A DNA stretch of 64,000 bases from Marichromatium purpuratum 984 (lineage in GTDB: Bacteria > Pseudomonadota > Gammaproteobacteria > Chromatiales > Chromatiaceae): assembly GCF_000224005.2 (NCBI RefSeq), contig NZ_CP007031.1:1517001-1581000 (forward strand), in the 5' to 3' direction. Each line of letters opens with the position of its first letter. Within the stretch, counting starts at the first letter, position 1. The notes beneath the pieces are model-generated. The model did no database searches and was not told the origin of the DNA. It saw only the letters and a list, made by a program, of their open reading frames with translations. Positions 32,744 through 41,534 of this stretch are shown in pieces. The position numbers and the translations under genes were made by a program.

Positions 32744-33886
32744 ATGAACGATCGCAGTCTCGCTTTGGTGTTCTCGCTGCTGCTCTGCACGCTTGCGCCG
32801 CTTGCGCTGGCGGGCAACATCCAGGCCATGGACGATGCCCGGCTGACACGGGTCAAGGATCTCGCCTCCATCTCCGGGGTGCGCGACAACCAGCTGCTCG
32901 GCTATGGCCTGGTGGTCGGGCTCGACGGCACCGGTGACCAGACCACCCAGACCCCCTTCACCATCCAGACGATGAAGAACATGCTCGGCCAGCTCGGGAT
33001 CACCGTGCCGGCCGACGTCAACCCCCAGCTCAAGAACGTTGCTGCAGTGATGGTGACCGCCGAGCTGCAGCCCTTCGCCAAGCCGGGGCAGCGCATCGAC
33101 GTCACCGTCTCGTCGATGGGTAACGCCAAGAGTCTGCGCGGCGGCACCTTGCTGATGACTCCGCTCAAGGGCGCCGATGGCGAGATCTATGCCATTGCCC
33201 AGGGCAATCTGGTCGTCGGCGGTTTCGGTGTTGAGGGTGCCGACGGCAGTCGGGTCACCGTCAATGTGCCGAGTGTCGGGCGCATCCCTCGGGGGGCGAC
33301 GGTCGAGCGTGAGGTGCCGAGCGCCTTCGCCCAGGGCGGGCTGATGGTGATGAGTCTGCACCGCCCTGATTTCACCACCGTCAGCCGGCTCGCCGAGGCG
33401 GTCAATCGCACCTTCGGCAACGACGTCGCCCAGCCGATGGACGCCTCCTCGGTGCAGATCCATGCGCCGATCGACCCGGGTCGCCGGGTTGACTTCGTCG
33501 CCACCCTGGAGAACCTCGAGGTGGAAACCGGCGAGCCCGCCGCCCGGGTGGTGATCAACTCACGCACCGGTACCGTGGTCATCGGTTCCGGGGTGCAGGT
33601 CTATCCCGCTGCCGTCTCGCACGGCAGTCTCACCGTGACCATCAGCGAGGACGCGCTGGTCTCGCAGCCGCAGGCGCTCGCCGGCGGCCAGACCGCAGTG
33701 GTGCCCGATACCGACATCGACGTGACCGAGGAGAACAACCGCATGTTCCTGTTCGCTCCGGGGACTTCGCTCGACGAGATCGTGCGCGCGGTCAACAACG
33801 TCGGCGCCGCGCCCGGCGATCTGGTGTCGATCCTCGAGGCGTTGCGCGAGGCCGGCGCGCTGCGCGCCGAGCTGGTGGTGATCTAG
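32744..33886 (+). CDS. flgI: Flagellar P-ring protein FlgI
   Basis: FlgI (380 aa) forms the periplasmic P ring and needs the chaperone FlgA. ATG 32744 starts a signal peptide (hydrophobic about residues 5-22). The mature protein contains [52 protein letters not shown] and a late [27 protein letters not shown], all strongly conserved. The frame is open further upstream inside flgH, which is not a real extension. Confidence 0.97.
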   Translation: MNDRSLALVFSLLLCTLAPLALAGNIQAMDDARLTRVKDLASISGVRDNQLLGYGLVVGLDGTGDQTTQTPFTIQTMKNMLGQLGITVPADVNPQLKNVAAVMVTAELQPFAKPGQRIDVTVSSMGNAKSLRGGTLLMTPLKGADGEIYAIAQGNLVVGGFGVEGADGSRVTVNVPSVGRIPRGATVEREVPSAFAQGGLMVMSLHRPDFTTVSRLAEAVNRTFGNDVAQPMDASSVQIHAPIDPGRRVDFVATLENLEVETGEPAARVVINSRTGTVVIGSGVQVYPAAVSHGSLTVTISEDALVSQPQALAGGQTAVVPDTDIDVTEENNRMFLFAPGTSLDEIVRAVNNVGAAPGDLVSILEALREAGALRAELVVI

Positions 33887-33888
33887 TC

Positions 33889-34953
33889 ATGCTGCCGCTC
33901 GACACCAGCGCCGCGTTCAGCGCTCGGGCGCACCTGTCGCGACCCCAGGGACTGGCCGCCGATCCGGCGAGCCTGAAGTCGCTCGGTACCGTGGTGCGGC
34001 GTAACGATGCCGCCGCGCTCGATACCGCCGCGCGCGCCTTCGAGTCGCTGCTGGTTGGTCAGATGCTCAAGCAGATGCGCACCGCCTCGCTCGGCGAGGG
34101 TATCCTCGATTCGCAGCACAGCCGCATGTACCAGGAGATGCACGATCAGCAGATCGCGGCCAACCTGAGCGAAGGGCGGGGACTGGGCATCCGTCAGGCA
34201 CTGCTGCGCCAGCTCTCGCCGTCGGGGTCGACGGTGAGCGTCGAGACCGGCGCCGGGCGCACCCTCACTGTCCCCGAGCGCACCCCCTGGTTGCGGCGGA
34301 TGCATCCGGCAGCGGCGGCGGGCGCCGCCGAGACGACGACCACCCGCGCCGGTGCGAGCGAGTCGGGGGCGGCCGCGCCGAGCATCGCGCGCGCCGGCGA
34401 GGGGCGCTGGCCACCGCGCAACCCGCAGGAGTTCCTCGACTATCTCGCCCCGCACGCCGAGCAGGCCGCGGCGCGACTGGGTGTCGATCCACATGTGCTG
34501 CTCGCGCAATCGGCGCTGGAGACCGGCTGGGGCAAGCATGTACCGCGTCATGCCGACGGCAGCAGCAGCTTCAACCTCTTCGGCATCAAGGCCAATCGCG
34601 CCTGGCAGGGCGAGCGGGTCTCGGTCGGCACGCTTGAGTATCGTGACGGCGTGGCCCGTCGCGAGCAGGCGCGCTTCCGTGCCTACCCGAGTCCCGCCGG
34701 CTCATTCGAGGACTATGTCGATTTCCTCCAACGTAATCCTCGTTATGGTGATGCGCTGACCAAGGTCGACTCGCCGCGCGAGTTCGTGCGTGGACTGCAG
34801 CGCGCCGGCTATGCCACCGATCCACGCTATGCTGAGAAGATCCTCGGCATCCACGCCAAGCTGCGACGGATGAGCGCCGAACAGGCCACGGAAGCGCCTG
34901 CCGCGACTCAAGTTTCCACGGCGCCGGCCGATAGAACACGAGTGCGGGGGTAG
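33889..34953 (+). CDS. flgJ: Rod-capping and muramidase protein FlgJ
   Basis: FlgJ (354 aa) is bifunctional. The N-terminal rod-binding domain (about 35-105, FESLLVGQMLKQMRTASLGEG) caps the rod. After a low-complexity linker (about 110-180), the C-terminal GH73 glucosaminidase domain (about 185-340) cuts peptidoglycan for rod passage. It includes LLAQSALETGWGKHV, with the catalytic Glu, and the FNLFGIKA segment. Confidence 0.96.
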   Translation: MLPLDTSAAFSARAHLSRPQGLAADPASLKSLGTVVRRNDAAALDTAARAFESLLVGQMLKQMRTASLGEGILDSQHSRMYQEMHDQQIAANLSEGRGLGIRQALLRQLSPSGSTVSVETGAGRTLTVPERTPWLRRMHPAAAAGAAETTTTRAGASESGAAAPSIARAGEGRWPPRNPQEFLDYLAPHAEQAAARLGVDPHVLLAQSALETGWGKHVPRHADGSSSFNLFGIKANRAWQGERVSVGTLEYRDGVARREQARFRAYPSPAGSFEDYVDFLQRNPRYGDALTKVDSPREFVRGLQRAGYATDPRYAEKILGIHAKLRRMSAEQATEAPAATQVSTAPADRTRVRG

Positions 34954-35051
34954 GTGATGCGAGGGCTTCGACAACAGAGTCCACTGGAGTGGTCGGTCGT
35001 GGTTGACGGCGGCCAGGCATCCATCAACCGGCAGATCCACGGGAGACGGGT

Positions 35052-37754
35052 ATGAGTATTCTGGGGACGGGGGTATCGGGGTTGCTGGCCTTCCAGCGCG
35101 CGCTCTCCACCACCGGACACAACATCGCCAATGCCGCCACCGAGGGCTATACCCGCCAGCGGGTCGATTTCAGTACGCGTACGCCACAGTTCACCGGTGG
35201 CTATTACGTCGGCCAGGGCGTCACCACCGACGGCATCCGTCGCATCCAGGACGACCTGGTCGACGCCCGGCTGCGGACCAGTCTCTCGGACAACGGCTAC
35301 GGCTCGGTGCGCGCCGAATATGCCGAACGTGTCGACAGCCTGCTCGCCGATGCCACCACCGGCATGGCGCCGGTGCTCGAGAACTATTTCGCCGCCGTCC
35401 AGGATGTCGCCGACGACCCGACGGCGATCGCCGCGCGCACCGCGCTGATCGGCGAGGCCGATTCGCTCTCGGCGCGTTTCGCCCGCGTCAACGGTGAGAT
35501 CCAGGAGCAGCGCGACCTGCTCAACGGCGAGATCCGTTCGAGCGTCGACGAGATCAACCAGATCACCGCGGCGATCGCCGAACTCAACACCCAGATCGTC
35601 ACCGGTGACTCGCGCGGCAGTCAGCCCAACGACCTGCTTGACCAGCGCGACCTGCTGCTCAACCAGCTCGCCGAGAAGGTCGACCTCAACACCACGGTGC
35701 AGGACGACGGCTCGGTCAACGTCTTCGTCGGCAACGGTCAGGCGCTGGTCACCGGCGGGAATGCGGCCGAGCTGGTCGCACGTTCCTTCTCCGGTGACGG
35801 CAACATCGATGTCGGGCTCAAGACCTCCGGGGGCGATCAGCCGGTCGACATCTCGCGCTTCATGACCGGCGGTGAACTCGGTGCCATGCTCGAGACGCGT
35901 ACCGGCATCCTCGACGAGGCGCAGAATACCCTGGGGTTCATCGCCCTCAACCTGGGCGCCGCCTTCAACCAGCAGCACACCCTCGGTGTCGATCGTGACG
36001 GCAATCTCGGCGGCGAGCTTTTCGCCATCCCCGAGCCCGACGTCTATCCGACGCCCGGCAATGCCGCCAGTGGCCAGCTCGAGGTCACCCTCGAGGACGT
36101 CAGCGAGCTGACGCCGAACGACTACCGGCTGCGTTTCACCGGCAGCGCCTACCGTCTCGAGACCCTCCCCGATGGCACCGATGTACCGCTGACGCCCGAT
36201 TCCGACGACCCGGACGTGCTCACCGGTGGTGGATTGCGTATCGATACCGGGGATCTCTCCGGCGCCGCCTCGCGCGATCAGTGGCTGATCCAGCCGACGC
36301 GGGGCGCGGCCGATTCGCTGGAGGTGTTGATCAGCGATCCGGAGAAGATCGCCGCCGCCGGCGCCATGGTCGCCGATGCCGGCGATCTCAATGCCGGCGC
36401 GGTGCAGATCGCCTCGGTCGTCGCCGTCGACGGTGACGACCCGCGGCTGCTCAACAGCGCCGTGGTCGGCTACAACGGCTATGGCTACACCCTCAATGGT
36501 GTCGAGCTGCCGCCGAGTGCGATCAGCGTCGACGAGCAGGGCTTCACCACCATCAGCGCCAATGGCTGGGCGCTGACCCTCGATGGCACGCCCGAGGTCG
36601 GTGACGAGTTCTCCGTTGCCGGCAATGGCGGGGTGGACATCGTCCTCGGTGAGGGCAATCTGCGCCCGGATGTCGTCAGCCGCAGTGTCATCGACACCAC
36701 CGACCCCGATCTGCTCGACGAGGTGGTGATCGAGTTCGACGGCACCGACTACACCCTCGACGGCGTTGCCCTGACACCACCGGATCTCACCACGCTGCCC
36801 TCGGGCAACATCCAGATCACCGCCAACGGCTGGCAGCTCGAGCTGCAGAACGCCTGGATCGCCGGTGATCGCTTCACCGTCGGTGGTGGCGGCACCTTGG
36901 CGGTGACGCCGGACGCCGGTAACACCGGCACGGCGGCGGTGCTCGAGAGCCGTGTCACCGATCCCGAGGCCGATTTCTCGACCGCCTCGACCCTGGCCTT
37001 CAACGGCACCAACTACGTCCTCGATGGCACCGTGCTGCCGAATTCAGCAGTCGAGGTGGCACCGGATGGCAACACCACCACGATCACCGCCAATGGCTGG
37101 GCGCTGACCCTCGACTCGCAGCCCGCCGCGGGTGACCAGTTCGACATCGGCGGGCTTGCCGAGATCGCCGTTTATCCCGATCCGGCCAACGGTGTCAGCG
37201 CCGCCGAGGTGCGGGTGACCGACAGCGAACACCCGCGTTTTGCCGACACCGTCGAACTCAGCTACGACGCCACCACCTTCCAGTACAGCCTCGATGGCGT
37301 GCCGCTGCCGACCTCGGCGGTGAGCGGGAGCGCCGATGGCCAGGTGACCATCGCCGCCAATGGCTGGGAGGTCACGCTCGAGCGCGCGCCTAATGACGGC
37401 GAGGTCTTCGAGATCTCCGGCAATGTCCAGCGCGAGGGCGACAACCGCAACATGCTCGAGCTGACCCGGCTCCAGGACGCGCGCACCCTCGAGGGCGACG
37501 AGAGCATCCAGAACGGCTATAACAGCCTGATCTCCGAGGTCGGCACCCAGACCCGTCAGGCACAGATCGTGCGCGACGCCAGCGCCACCCAGCTCGAGTC
37601 GGCCCAGGCCCAGCGCGAGTCGATCTCTGGGGTGAACCTCGACGAGGAAGCGGCCAACCTGTTGCGCTACCAGCAGGCCTATCAGGCCTCGGCGCAGGTG
37701 ATCGCCACGACCAGCACCCTGTTCGATACCCTGATCAACGCGGTCAGGCGTTAA
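35052..37754 (+). CDS. flgK: Hook-filament junction protein FlgK with four tandem internal modules
   Basis: FlgK (HAP1) is the first hook-filament junction protein and is chaperoned by FlgN. The ends are canonical: N-terminal GLLAFQRALSTTGHNIANAATEGYTRQ and C-terminal ISGVNLDEEAANLLRYQQAYQASAQVI. At 900 aa it is far longer than the roughly 550-680 aa typical of the family. Residues about 445-795 are four tandem copies of a module of about 89 residues, with an FDGTDYTLDGV-type strand and an ANGW-x-L-x-L-x(5)-GD-x-F core. The same module occurs twice in FlgE. A GGGAG site precedes the ATG. Confidence 0.95.
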   Translation: MSILGTGVSGLLAFQRALSTTGHNIANAATEGYTRQRVDFSTRTPQFTGGYYVGQGVTTDGIRRIQDDLVDARLRTSLSDNGYGSVRAEYAERVDSLLADATTGMAPVLENYFAAVQDVADDPTAIAARTALIGEADSLSARFARVNGEIQEQRDLLNGEIRSSVDEINQITAAIAELNTQIVTGDSRGSQPNDLLDQRDLLLNQLAEKVDLNTTVQDDGSVNVFVGNGQALVTGGNAAELVARSFSGDGNIDVGLKTSGGDQPVDISRFMTGGELGAMLETRTGILDEAQNTLGFIALNLGAAFNQQHTLGVDRDGNLGGELFAIPEPDVYPTPGNAASGQLEVTLEDVSELTPNDYRLRFTGSAYRLETLPDGTDVPLTPDSDDPDVLTGGGLRIDTGDLSGAASRDQWLIQPTRGAADSLEVLISDPEKIAAAGAMVADAGDLNAGAVQIASVVAVDGDDPRLLNSAVVGYNGYGYTLNGVELPPSAISVDEQGFTTISANGWALTLDGTPEVGDEFSVAGNGGVDIVLGEGNLRPDVVSRSVIDTTDPDLLDEVVIEFDGTDYTLDGVALTPPDLTTLPSGNIQITANGWQLELQNAWIAGDRFTVGGGGTLAVTPDAGNTGTAAVLESRVTDPEADFSTASTLAFNGTNYVLDGTVLPNSAVEVAPDGNTTTITANGWALTLDSQPAAGDQFDIGGLAEIAVYPDPANGVSAAEVRVTDSEHPRFADTVELSYDATTFQYSLDGVPLPTSAVSGSADGQVTIAANGWEVTLERAPNDGEVFEISGNVQREGDNRNMLELTRLQDARTLEGDESIQNGYNSLISEVGTQTRQAQIVRDASATQLESAQAQRESISGVNLDEEAANLLRYQQAYQASAQVIATTSTLFDTLINAVRR
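36380..37440 (+). repeat. Four tandem modules of about 89 residues inside flgK
   Basis: ANGW cores start at 36558, 36822, 37089 and 37356, that is 88, 89 and 89 codons apart. Each unit runs from a VxDxxDP-like segment through YTLDGV(x)LP to ANGWxLxLxxxPxxGDxF. DNA identity between units is only partial, so recombination is not expected to be frequent. Confidence 0.85.
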
Positions 37755-37776
37755 GCCCCGCGGAGGCGAGCCCAGC

Positions 37777-39027
37777 ATGCGTATCTCCACCCAACAGGCC
37801 TTCCAGAGCGGCGTCACGGCGATGCAGCGGGCGCAGTCCGAACTCAGCCACACCCAGCTACAGCTGGCCACCGGCCGGCGCATCCTCACCCCTGCCGACG
37901 ACCCCGCGGGGGCGACCCAGGCCGGCCAGCTCAATGCCGCGATCCGCGCCAACGAGCAATATCAGCGCAACGCCGACTATGCCCAGCCGCGCCTCGAGCA
38001 GGAGGAGGCGAGCATCATCGCCATGGAGAACCTGCTGCAACGCGCCCGCGAGCTGGTGCTCGCCGGCAACAATGACACCCAGAACGACCAGACCCGTAGC
38101 TATCTCGCCAGCGAGATCCATCAGCTGCGCGATGATCTCATCGACATCGCCAACACCAGGGACGCCAACGACGAATACCTGTTCGCCGGGACCCGCTCGT
38201 TCGTCCAGCCCTTCAACAAGGAGGCCGACGGCTCGGTCGGTTATGTCGGCGCCCAGGGGGCGGGAGCGGTGCGCGAGGTCGAACTCTCGTCGACCAGCAC
38301 CATCGCCGTCGGTGACAGTGGCGACGTCCTCTTCATGGACCTGCCCGAGCGCAGTGGCCTGGTGCTCGAGGCGCAGCAACCGCTCGGCAACACCGGCTCA
38401 CTGGTGGTCGAGGAGACGCAGATCAGGGATCGTGAGGACTTCGATGCCACCGCCGGTGAGCGTTTCGAGATCCGCTTCGCCGACAACGCCGGGACCATGG
38501 AATATTCCGTGGTCGACGACCTCGGTAATGTCGTGCTCGACAAGAGCGGCACGCCGATCCAGGGCGTTGCCTACAACAGCGGCGATGCGATCGAGTTCGC
38601 CGGGCGCAGCGTGACCCTGACCGGTGCGCCGGCCGATGGCGACACCGTGGTCTCGCGTCCGGCCGAGCACCGTGACATCTTCGCCACCCTCGATGCGATC
38701 GCCACCGCGCTGGAGACCCCGGTGAGCGATCCCGAGGTCCGCGCTCGACTTTCCGAGTCGGTCGAGATCGCGCTCGGCAATATCGACTCCGGTCTCGATC
38801 GGCTCAGCGACGTCAGGAGCACCGTCGGCTCCCGGCTACAGACGCTCGAGACCCAGACCGAACTCAATGCCGAGCGCGAACTCAATCTCGAGAGCACCCT
38901 CTCCGACATCCAGGACGTCGACTACGCCGAGGCGATCAGCCGCTTCAAGCTCCAGGAGATCGTGCTCCAGGCCGCGCAGCAGACCTATGTGCAGGTCAAT
39001 CGGCTGTCGTTGTTCGACTTCCTCTAG
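37777..39027 (+). CDS. flgL: Hook-filament junction protein FlgL
   Basis: FlgL (HAP3, 416 aa) is the second junction protein. The N terminus (MRISTQQAFQSGVTAMQRAQSELSHTQLQLATGRRILTPADDP) and the C-terminal ETQTELNAERELNLESTLSDIQDVDYAEAISRF are flagellin-like and diagnostic. Residues about 225-297 include one FAGRSVTLTGAPADGDT unit, similar to the module found in FlgE and FlgK and common in FlgL proteins. It is the last gene of the flgB-flgL operon; its final 4 bases overlap the end of the convergent FliT-like gene. Confidence 0.96.
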   Translation: MRISTQQAFQSGVTAMQRAQSELSHTQLQLATGRRILTPADDPAGATQAGQLNAAIRANEQYQRNADYAQPRLEQEEASIIAMENLLQRARELVLAGNNDTQNDQTRSYLASEIHQLRDDLIDIANTRDANDEYLFAGTRSFVQPFNKEADGSVGYVGAQGAGAVREVELSSTSTIAVGDSGDVLFMDLPERSGLVLEAQQPLGNTGSLVVEETQIRDREDFDATAGERFEIRFADNAGTMEYSVVDDLGNVVLDKSGTPIQGVAYNSGDAIEFAGRSVTLTGAPADGDTVVSRPAEHRDIFATLDAIATALETPVSDPEVRARLSESVEIALGNIDSGLDRLSDVRSTVGSRLQTLETQTELNAERELNLESTLSDIQDVDYAEAISRFKLQEIVLQAAQQTYVQVNRLSLFDFL

Positions 39028-39419
39028 GAGGTCTTGGACCCACCTCGATCCTGCCCGGGGCTGCCATAGGCCTTGCGCATCCGCTGCGCGGTATGCGCGG
39101 CCCCCGGGCTGTCCTGCGGTTCGGCCTGGTGTTCGGCGCCTTCGGCCGCACGCAGTCGCTGCAGTTTACGCAGCACCTTCGTCCGTTCGTTGATGGCACG
39201 CGTCTCGGCGTGGCCCTCTTGTTCGAGAATGCGCTGCAGTCGCCGACGATCGCTCTCGCTCCATGTCTCGGGCTTGAGATCCGTGCCGAGTCGCCGGAGC
39301 AGTACCCGACGCCGCTTCTGCAGCGTCTCGACGAGCGCCCAGTCGGCGCCCGTCGCCGCCTCCAGCAGCTGTTCGGTGGCCCGCTCGAGTTCGGTGATCA
39401 GGTCGGTGTGCATGGTCAT
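39024..39419 (-). CDS. Small helical protein, possible FliT-type flagellar chaperone
   Basis: The protein (131 aa) starts MTMHTDLITELERATEQLLEAATGADWALVETLQKRRRVLLRRL, a two-helix pattern with a central Trp that resembles FliT-like export chaperones, followed by a charged helix (about 60-95) and a polar Gln/Gly-rich tail. ATG 39419 is supported by GGGAGG upstream; the frame continues further without support. It is convergent with flgL, overlapping by 4 bases. Chaperone genes near flgL are plausible, but sequence similarity alone is not decisive, so the family is an inference. Confidence 0.55.
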   Translation of the reverse strand: MTMHTDLITELERATEQLLEAATGADWALVETLQKRRRVLLRRLGTDLKPETWSESDRRRLQRILEQEGHAETRAINERTKVLRKLQRLRAAEGAEHQAEPQDSPGAAHTAQRMRKAYGSPGQDRGGSKTS

Positions 39420-39510
39420 GGTCGACGCCTCCCGTCGCTTGCTCGCGGGGTGCTCGACCCCAGTCCGGACTGTGCCACTCGGGGACGTCCCGGGCAAGCA
39501 CCGGTGGTAC

Positions 39511-39540
39511 TTTAGGCGGCTCGCCGATCGGTGCTAGGAT
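39511..39540 (+). promoter_or_regulatory. Candidate sigma-70 promoter before the TPR-FkbM gene
   Basis: TTTAGG (39511-39516) and TAGGAT (39535-39540) are separated by 18 bases, and the -10 is preceded by TGC, an extended -10 arrangement. It lies about 73 bases before the chosen GTG start. Confidence 0.4.
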
Positions 39541-39613
39541 GCCCATTCAATCACGGGGGCGCCGGGTCTTCGCCCGCACCCGATCCGCCAACGTCAATCT
39601 CGGAGCAACGATC

Positions 39614-40816
39614 GTGACAGACTCCCAACGACTGCTCGAGCAGGCCATCGAACATCAGCGCGGTGGACGGGCCGAGGCCGCCGAGTGGCTGTATCGTGCA
39701 GTGCTGGCACTCGATGTCGATCATGCCGAGGCCAATCACAACCTCGGCATCATCGAGATCGAGCGTGGTGATCTCGACGCCGGACTCGACCATGTGCGCC
39801 ACGCGCTCGATCAGGCCCCGGAGGTTGGTGGTTACTGGTTGACCCTGGTCGAGGGACTGCTGCTCGCCGGACGTGCCGCCGAGGCTGCCGAGGTGATGGA
39901 GCGCGCACGCGGACTCGGGCTCGACTCCCCCGAGGCCGATGCGCTCGCCCAGCGCATCACCGAGGCGATGGCGGCGACCCCGGCCTCGGCTGCGGCGCCG
40001 CTGTCTTCGGAGCTGACCATGCCGAGGCCATCGACGGCGGACGATGGCTCGCTGTTGCTGACCATGGATGATGGTGTGCGCATCCATGTCCCCAATGATA
40101 TCGACGTCTTGCCCACCTATCTGTTGCTCGAGCGCGAGGACTGGCCGGAACCCGAGATGGCGCTGGCGCGTCGTCTGGTCGAGCCCGACGATCTGGTGCT
40201 CGATCTGGGCGCGGGACTCGGTGTCTATACCCTCGCCATGGCCCATGCCATGGGGCAGGGCAGCGGTCGGGTGCTGGCGCTCGAGCCGGTTGTCGAGTCC
40301 GCGACACTGCTGGCGCGCAGCCTTGCCGAGAATGCGCTGGAGGCACGCGTCGTGCTGTTGCAGCAGGCGATCGGGGGCGGGTCCGACGAGGTCGAGATCC
40401 GGGTGCGACGGGCGGCGCGCCCGCACGACCTTGGCGACTGCTTCGAGACGCGCACGGTCGGTGCGCTGACCCTGGACGAACTCTTGGCCGATGCGGCCTG
40501 GCCCGTGGGCGCGAGTCCGTCGCTGGTGCGTCTTGATCTCGCCGCCGGGCAGCTGCCCGCTGTGTTGCGAGCGGGGGAGCGGTTCTTCGCCGCGTATGAC
40601 CCGCTGTTGATGTTGCGGGTCGCTCCAGATTGCGACCTGGGTGCGTTGCGCCAGGCGGTCGAGACACTCGGTTACGCGCTGTATCGCCAGGTCGATGCGC
40701 TGAGCGCCCTGGCCCCCTGTGGTACGGCGGAGACGCTCGATGCGCGCCGTCGTAACCTCTTTGCCTGTGCGCCGGCACGCGCCGAGCGGCTGCGCGCGCG
40801 CGGCCTGATGGTGTGA
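39614..40816 (+). CDS. TPR-containing FkbM-family methyltransferase
   Basis: This protein (400 aa) has an N-terminal tetratricopeptide region (about 1-110; repeats around AEWLYRAVLALDVDHAEANHNLGIIEI and the following helices) and a C-terminal SAM-dependent methyltransferase domain of FkbM type, with the SAM motif LVLDLGAGLGVYTLAMAHAM near residue 200, VLALEPVVESATLL, then LTLDELL and VRLDLAAGQLPAVLRAG. FkbM enzymes O-methylate sugars or related groups. GTG 39614 is favoured by GGAG upstream; an ATG 25 codons earlier is the alternative. Location just after flgL suggests flagellin or flagellin-glycan modification, by analogy to Pseudomonas, but the substrate is unknown. Confidence 0.8.
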   Translation: MTDSQRLLEQAIEHQRGGRAEAAEWLYRAVLALDVDHAEANHNLGIIEIERGDLDAGLDHVRHALDQAPEVGGYWLTLVEGLLLAGRAAEAAEVMERARGLGLDSPEADALAQRITEAMAATPASAAAPLSSELTMPRPSTADDGSLLLTMDDGVRIHVPNDIDVLPTYLLLEREDWPEPEMALARRLVEPDDLVLDLGAGLGVYTLAMAHAMGQGSGRVLALEPVVESATLLARSLAENALEARVVLLQQAIGGGSDEVEIRVRRAARPHDLGDCFETRTVGALTLDELLADAAWPVGASPSLVRLDLAAGQLPAVLRAGERFFAAYDPLLMLRVAPDCDLGALRQAVETLGYALYRQVDALSALAPCGTAETLDARRRNLFACAPARAERLRARGLMV

Positions 40817-40838
40817 ACCGGCTCAACTGGAGATCGCG

Positions 40839-41528
40839 ATGACCGAGAGCGCATGGTATATCCGGCTGGGCGCCTATCCCTATGCCCAGCCCTTTCTGAT
40901 CGACTGGCAGATCGCCGACCATGGTCGCGATCCCTTCTGGTCGCGCTTCGAGGAGGCGCTCGAGCGTTATCTCGACAGCCACGACTCGACTCGGCCGGTG
41001 GCCGAACGCTATCAGGCGCTGACCGAGGCGATGGCACGCTTCGTCCAGCTCAGGGCCGAGGGGGATGGTCATCTCGCCACCCGCATGGTGCTGATCCGCA
41101 TCCTCTTCGACCTCGGCGAGCGTCAGCGCGCCGGCGGTGAGGTCGCGGGTCTGTTGCAGGGCATGAGCTGGCTGACCGAGCCGATCCCGGACGACCTGCA
41201 GATCCATGTCAACCGCCCGCTGATCGCGCCGATGCCGAGCTTCGACCAGCGTCCGGTGAAGGGCGATCTGGGGCTCTGGCTGCAGGCCGCACTGCTCGAG
41301 ACGCTCGAGTGCACCAAGGCTGACTCGTCCTACTTCCACAACGATCTGCAGCTGTTCAAGCTGCTGCTGGCCAACCCCAATCACAGCCTGGAGATGGAGC
41401 GTCGACAGCGCCTGCTCGCCACCCGGCTGGGGATCGCGCTCGGTTCGCCCGAGGTGCCGGCGGCCGATCGCGACCTCTGTCCCGAACGCAACGGCGAGGT
41501 GTGGTCGCTGCTGCGTGCCCCGACCTGA
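40839..41528 (+). CDS. Unrecognised protein paired with the TPR-FkbM gene
   Basis: I do not recognise this 229-aa protein. It appears soluble, without signal peptide or membrane segment, mostly helical and moderately acidic. Recognisable patches are an aromatic N terminus (AWYIRLGAYPYAQPFLIDWQ), a central helical region (about 45-115), and a C-terminal KADSSYFHNDLQLFKLLLANP segment. It lies 22 bases after the methyltransferase, so it is probably in the same operon and may act on the same substrate. It is convergent with queG, with 6 bases between their stops. Confidence 0.75.
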   Translation: MTESAWYIRLGAYPYAQPFLIDWQIADHGRDPFWSRFEEALERYLDSHDSTRPVAERYQALTEAMARFVQLRAEGDGHLATRMVLIRILFDLGERQRAGGEVAGLLQGMSWLTEPIPDDLQIHVNRPLIAPMPSFDQRPVKGDLGLWLQAALLETLECTKADSSYFHNDLQLFKLLLANPNHSLEMERRQRLLATRLGIALGSPEVPAADRDLCPERNGEVWSLLRAPT

Positions 41529-41534
41529 GCATCG

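Noticed and set aside
39517-39532. Sigma-28 -10-like GCCGATCG before the TPR-FkbM gene
   Set aside because: No TAAAGTTT-like -35 lies 11 bases upstream; a sigma-70-type reading of the same region fits better.
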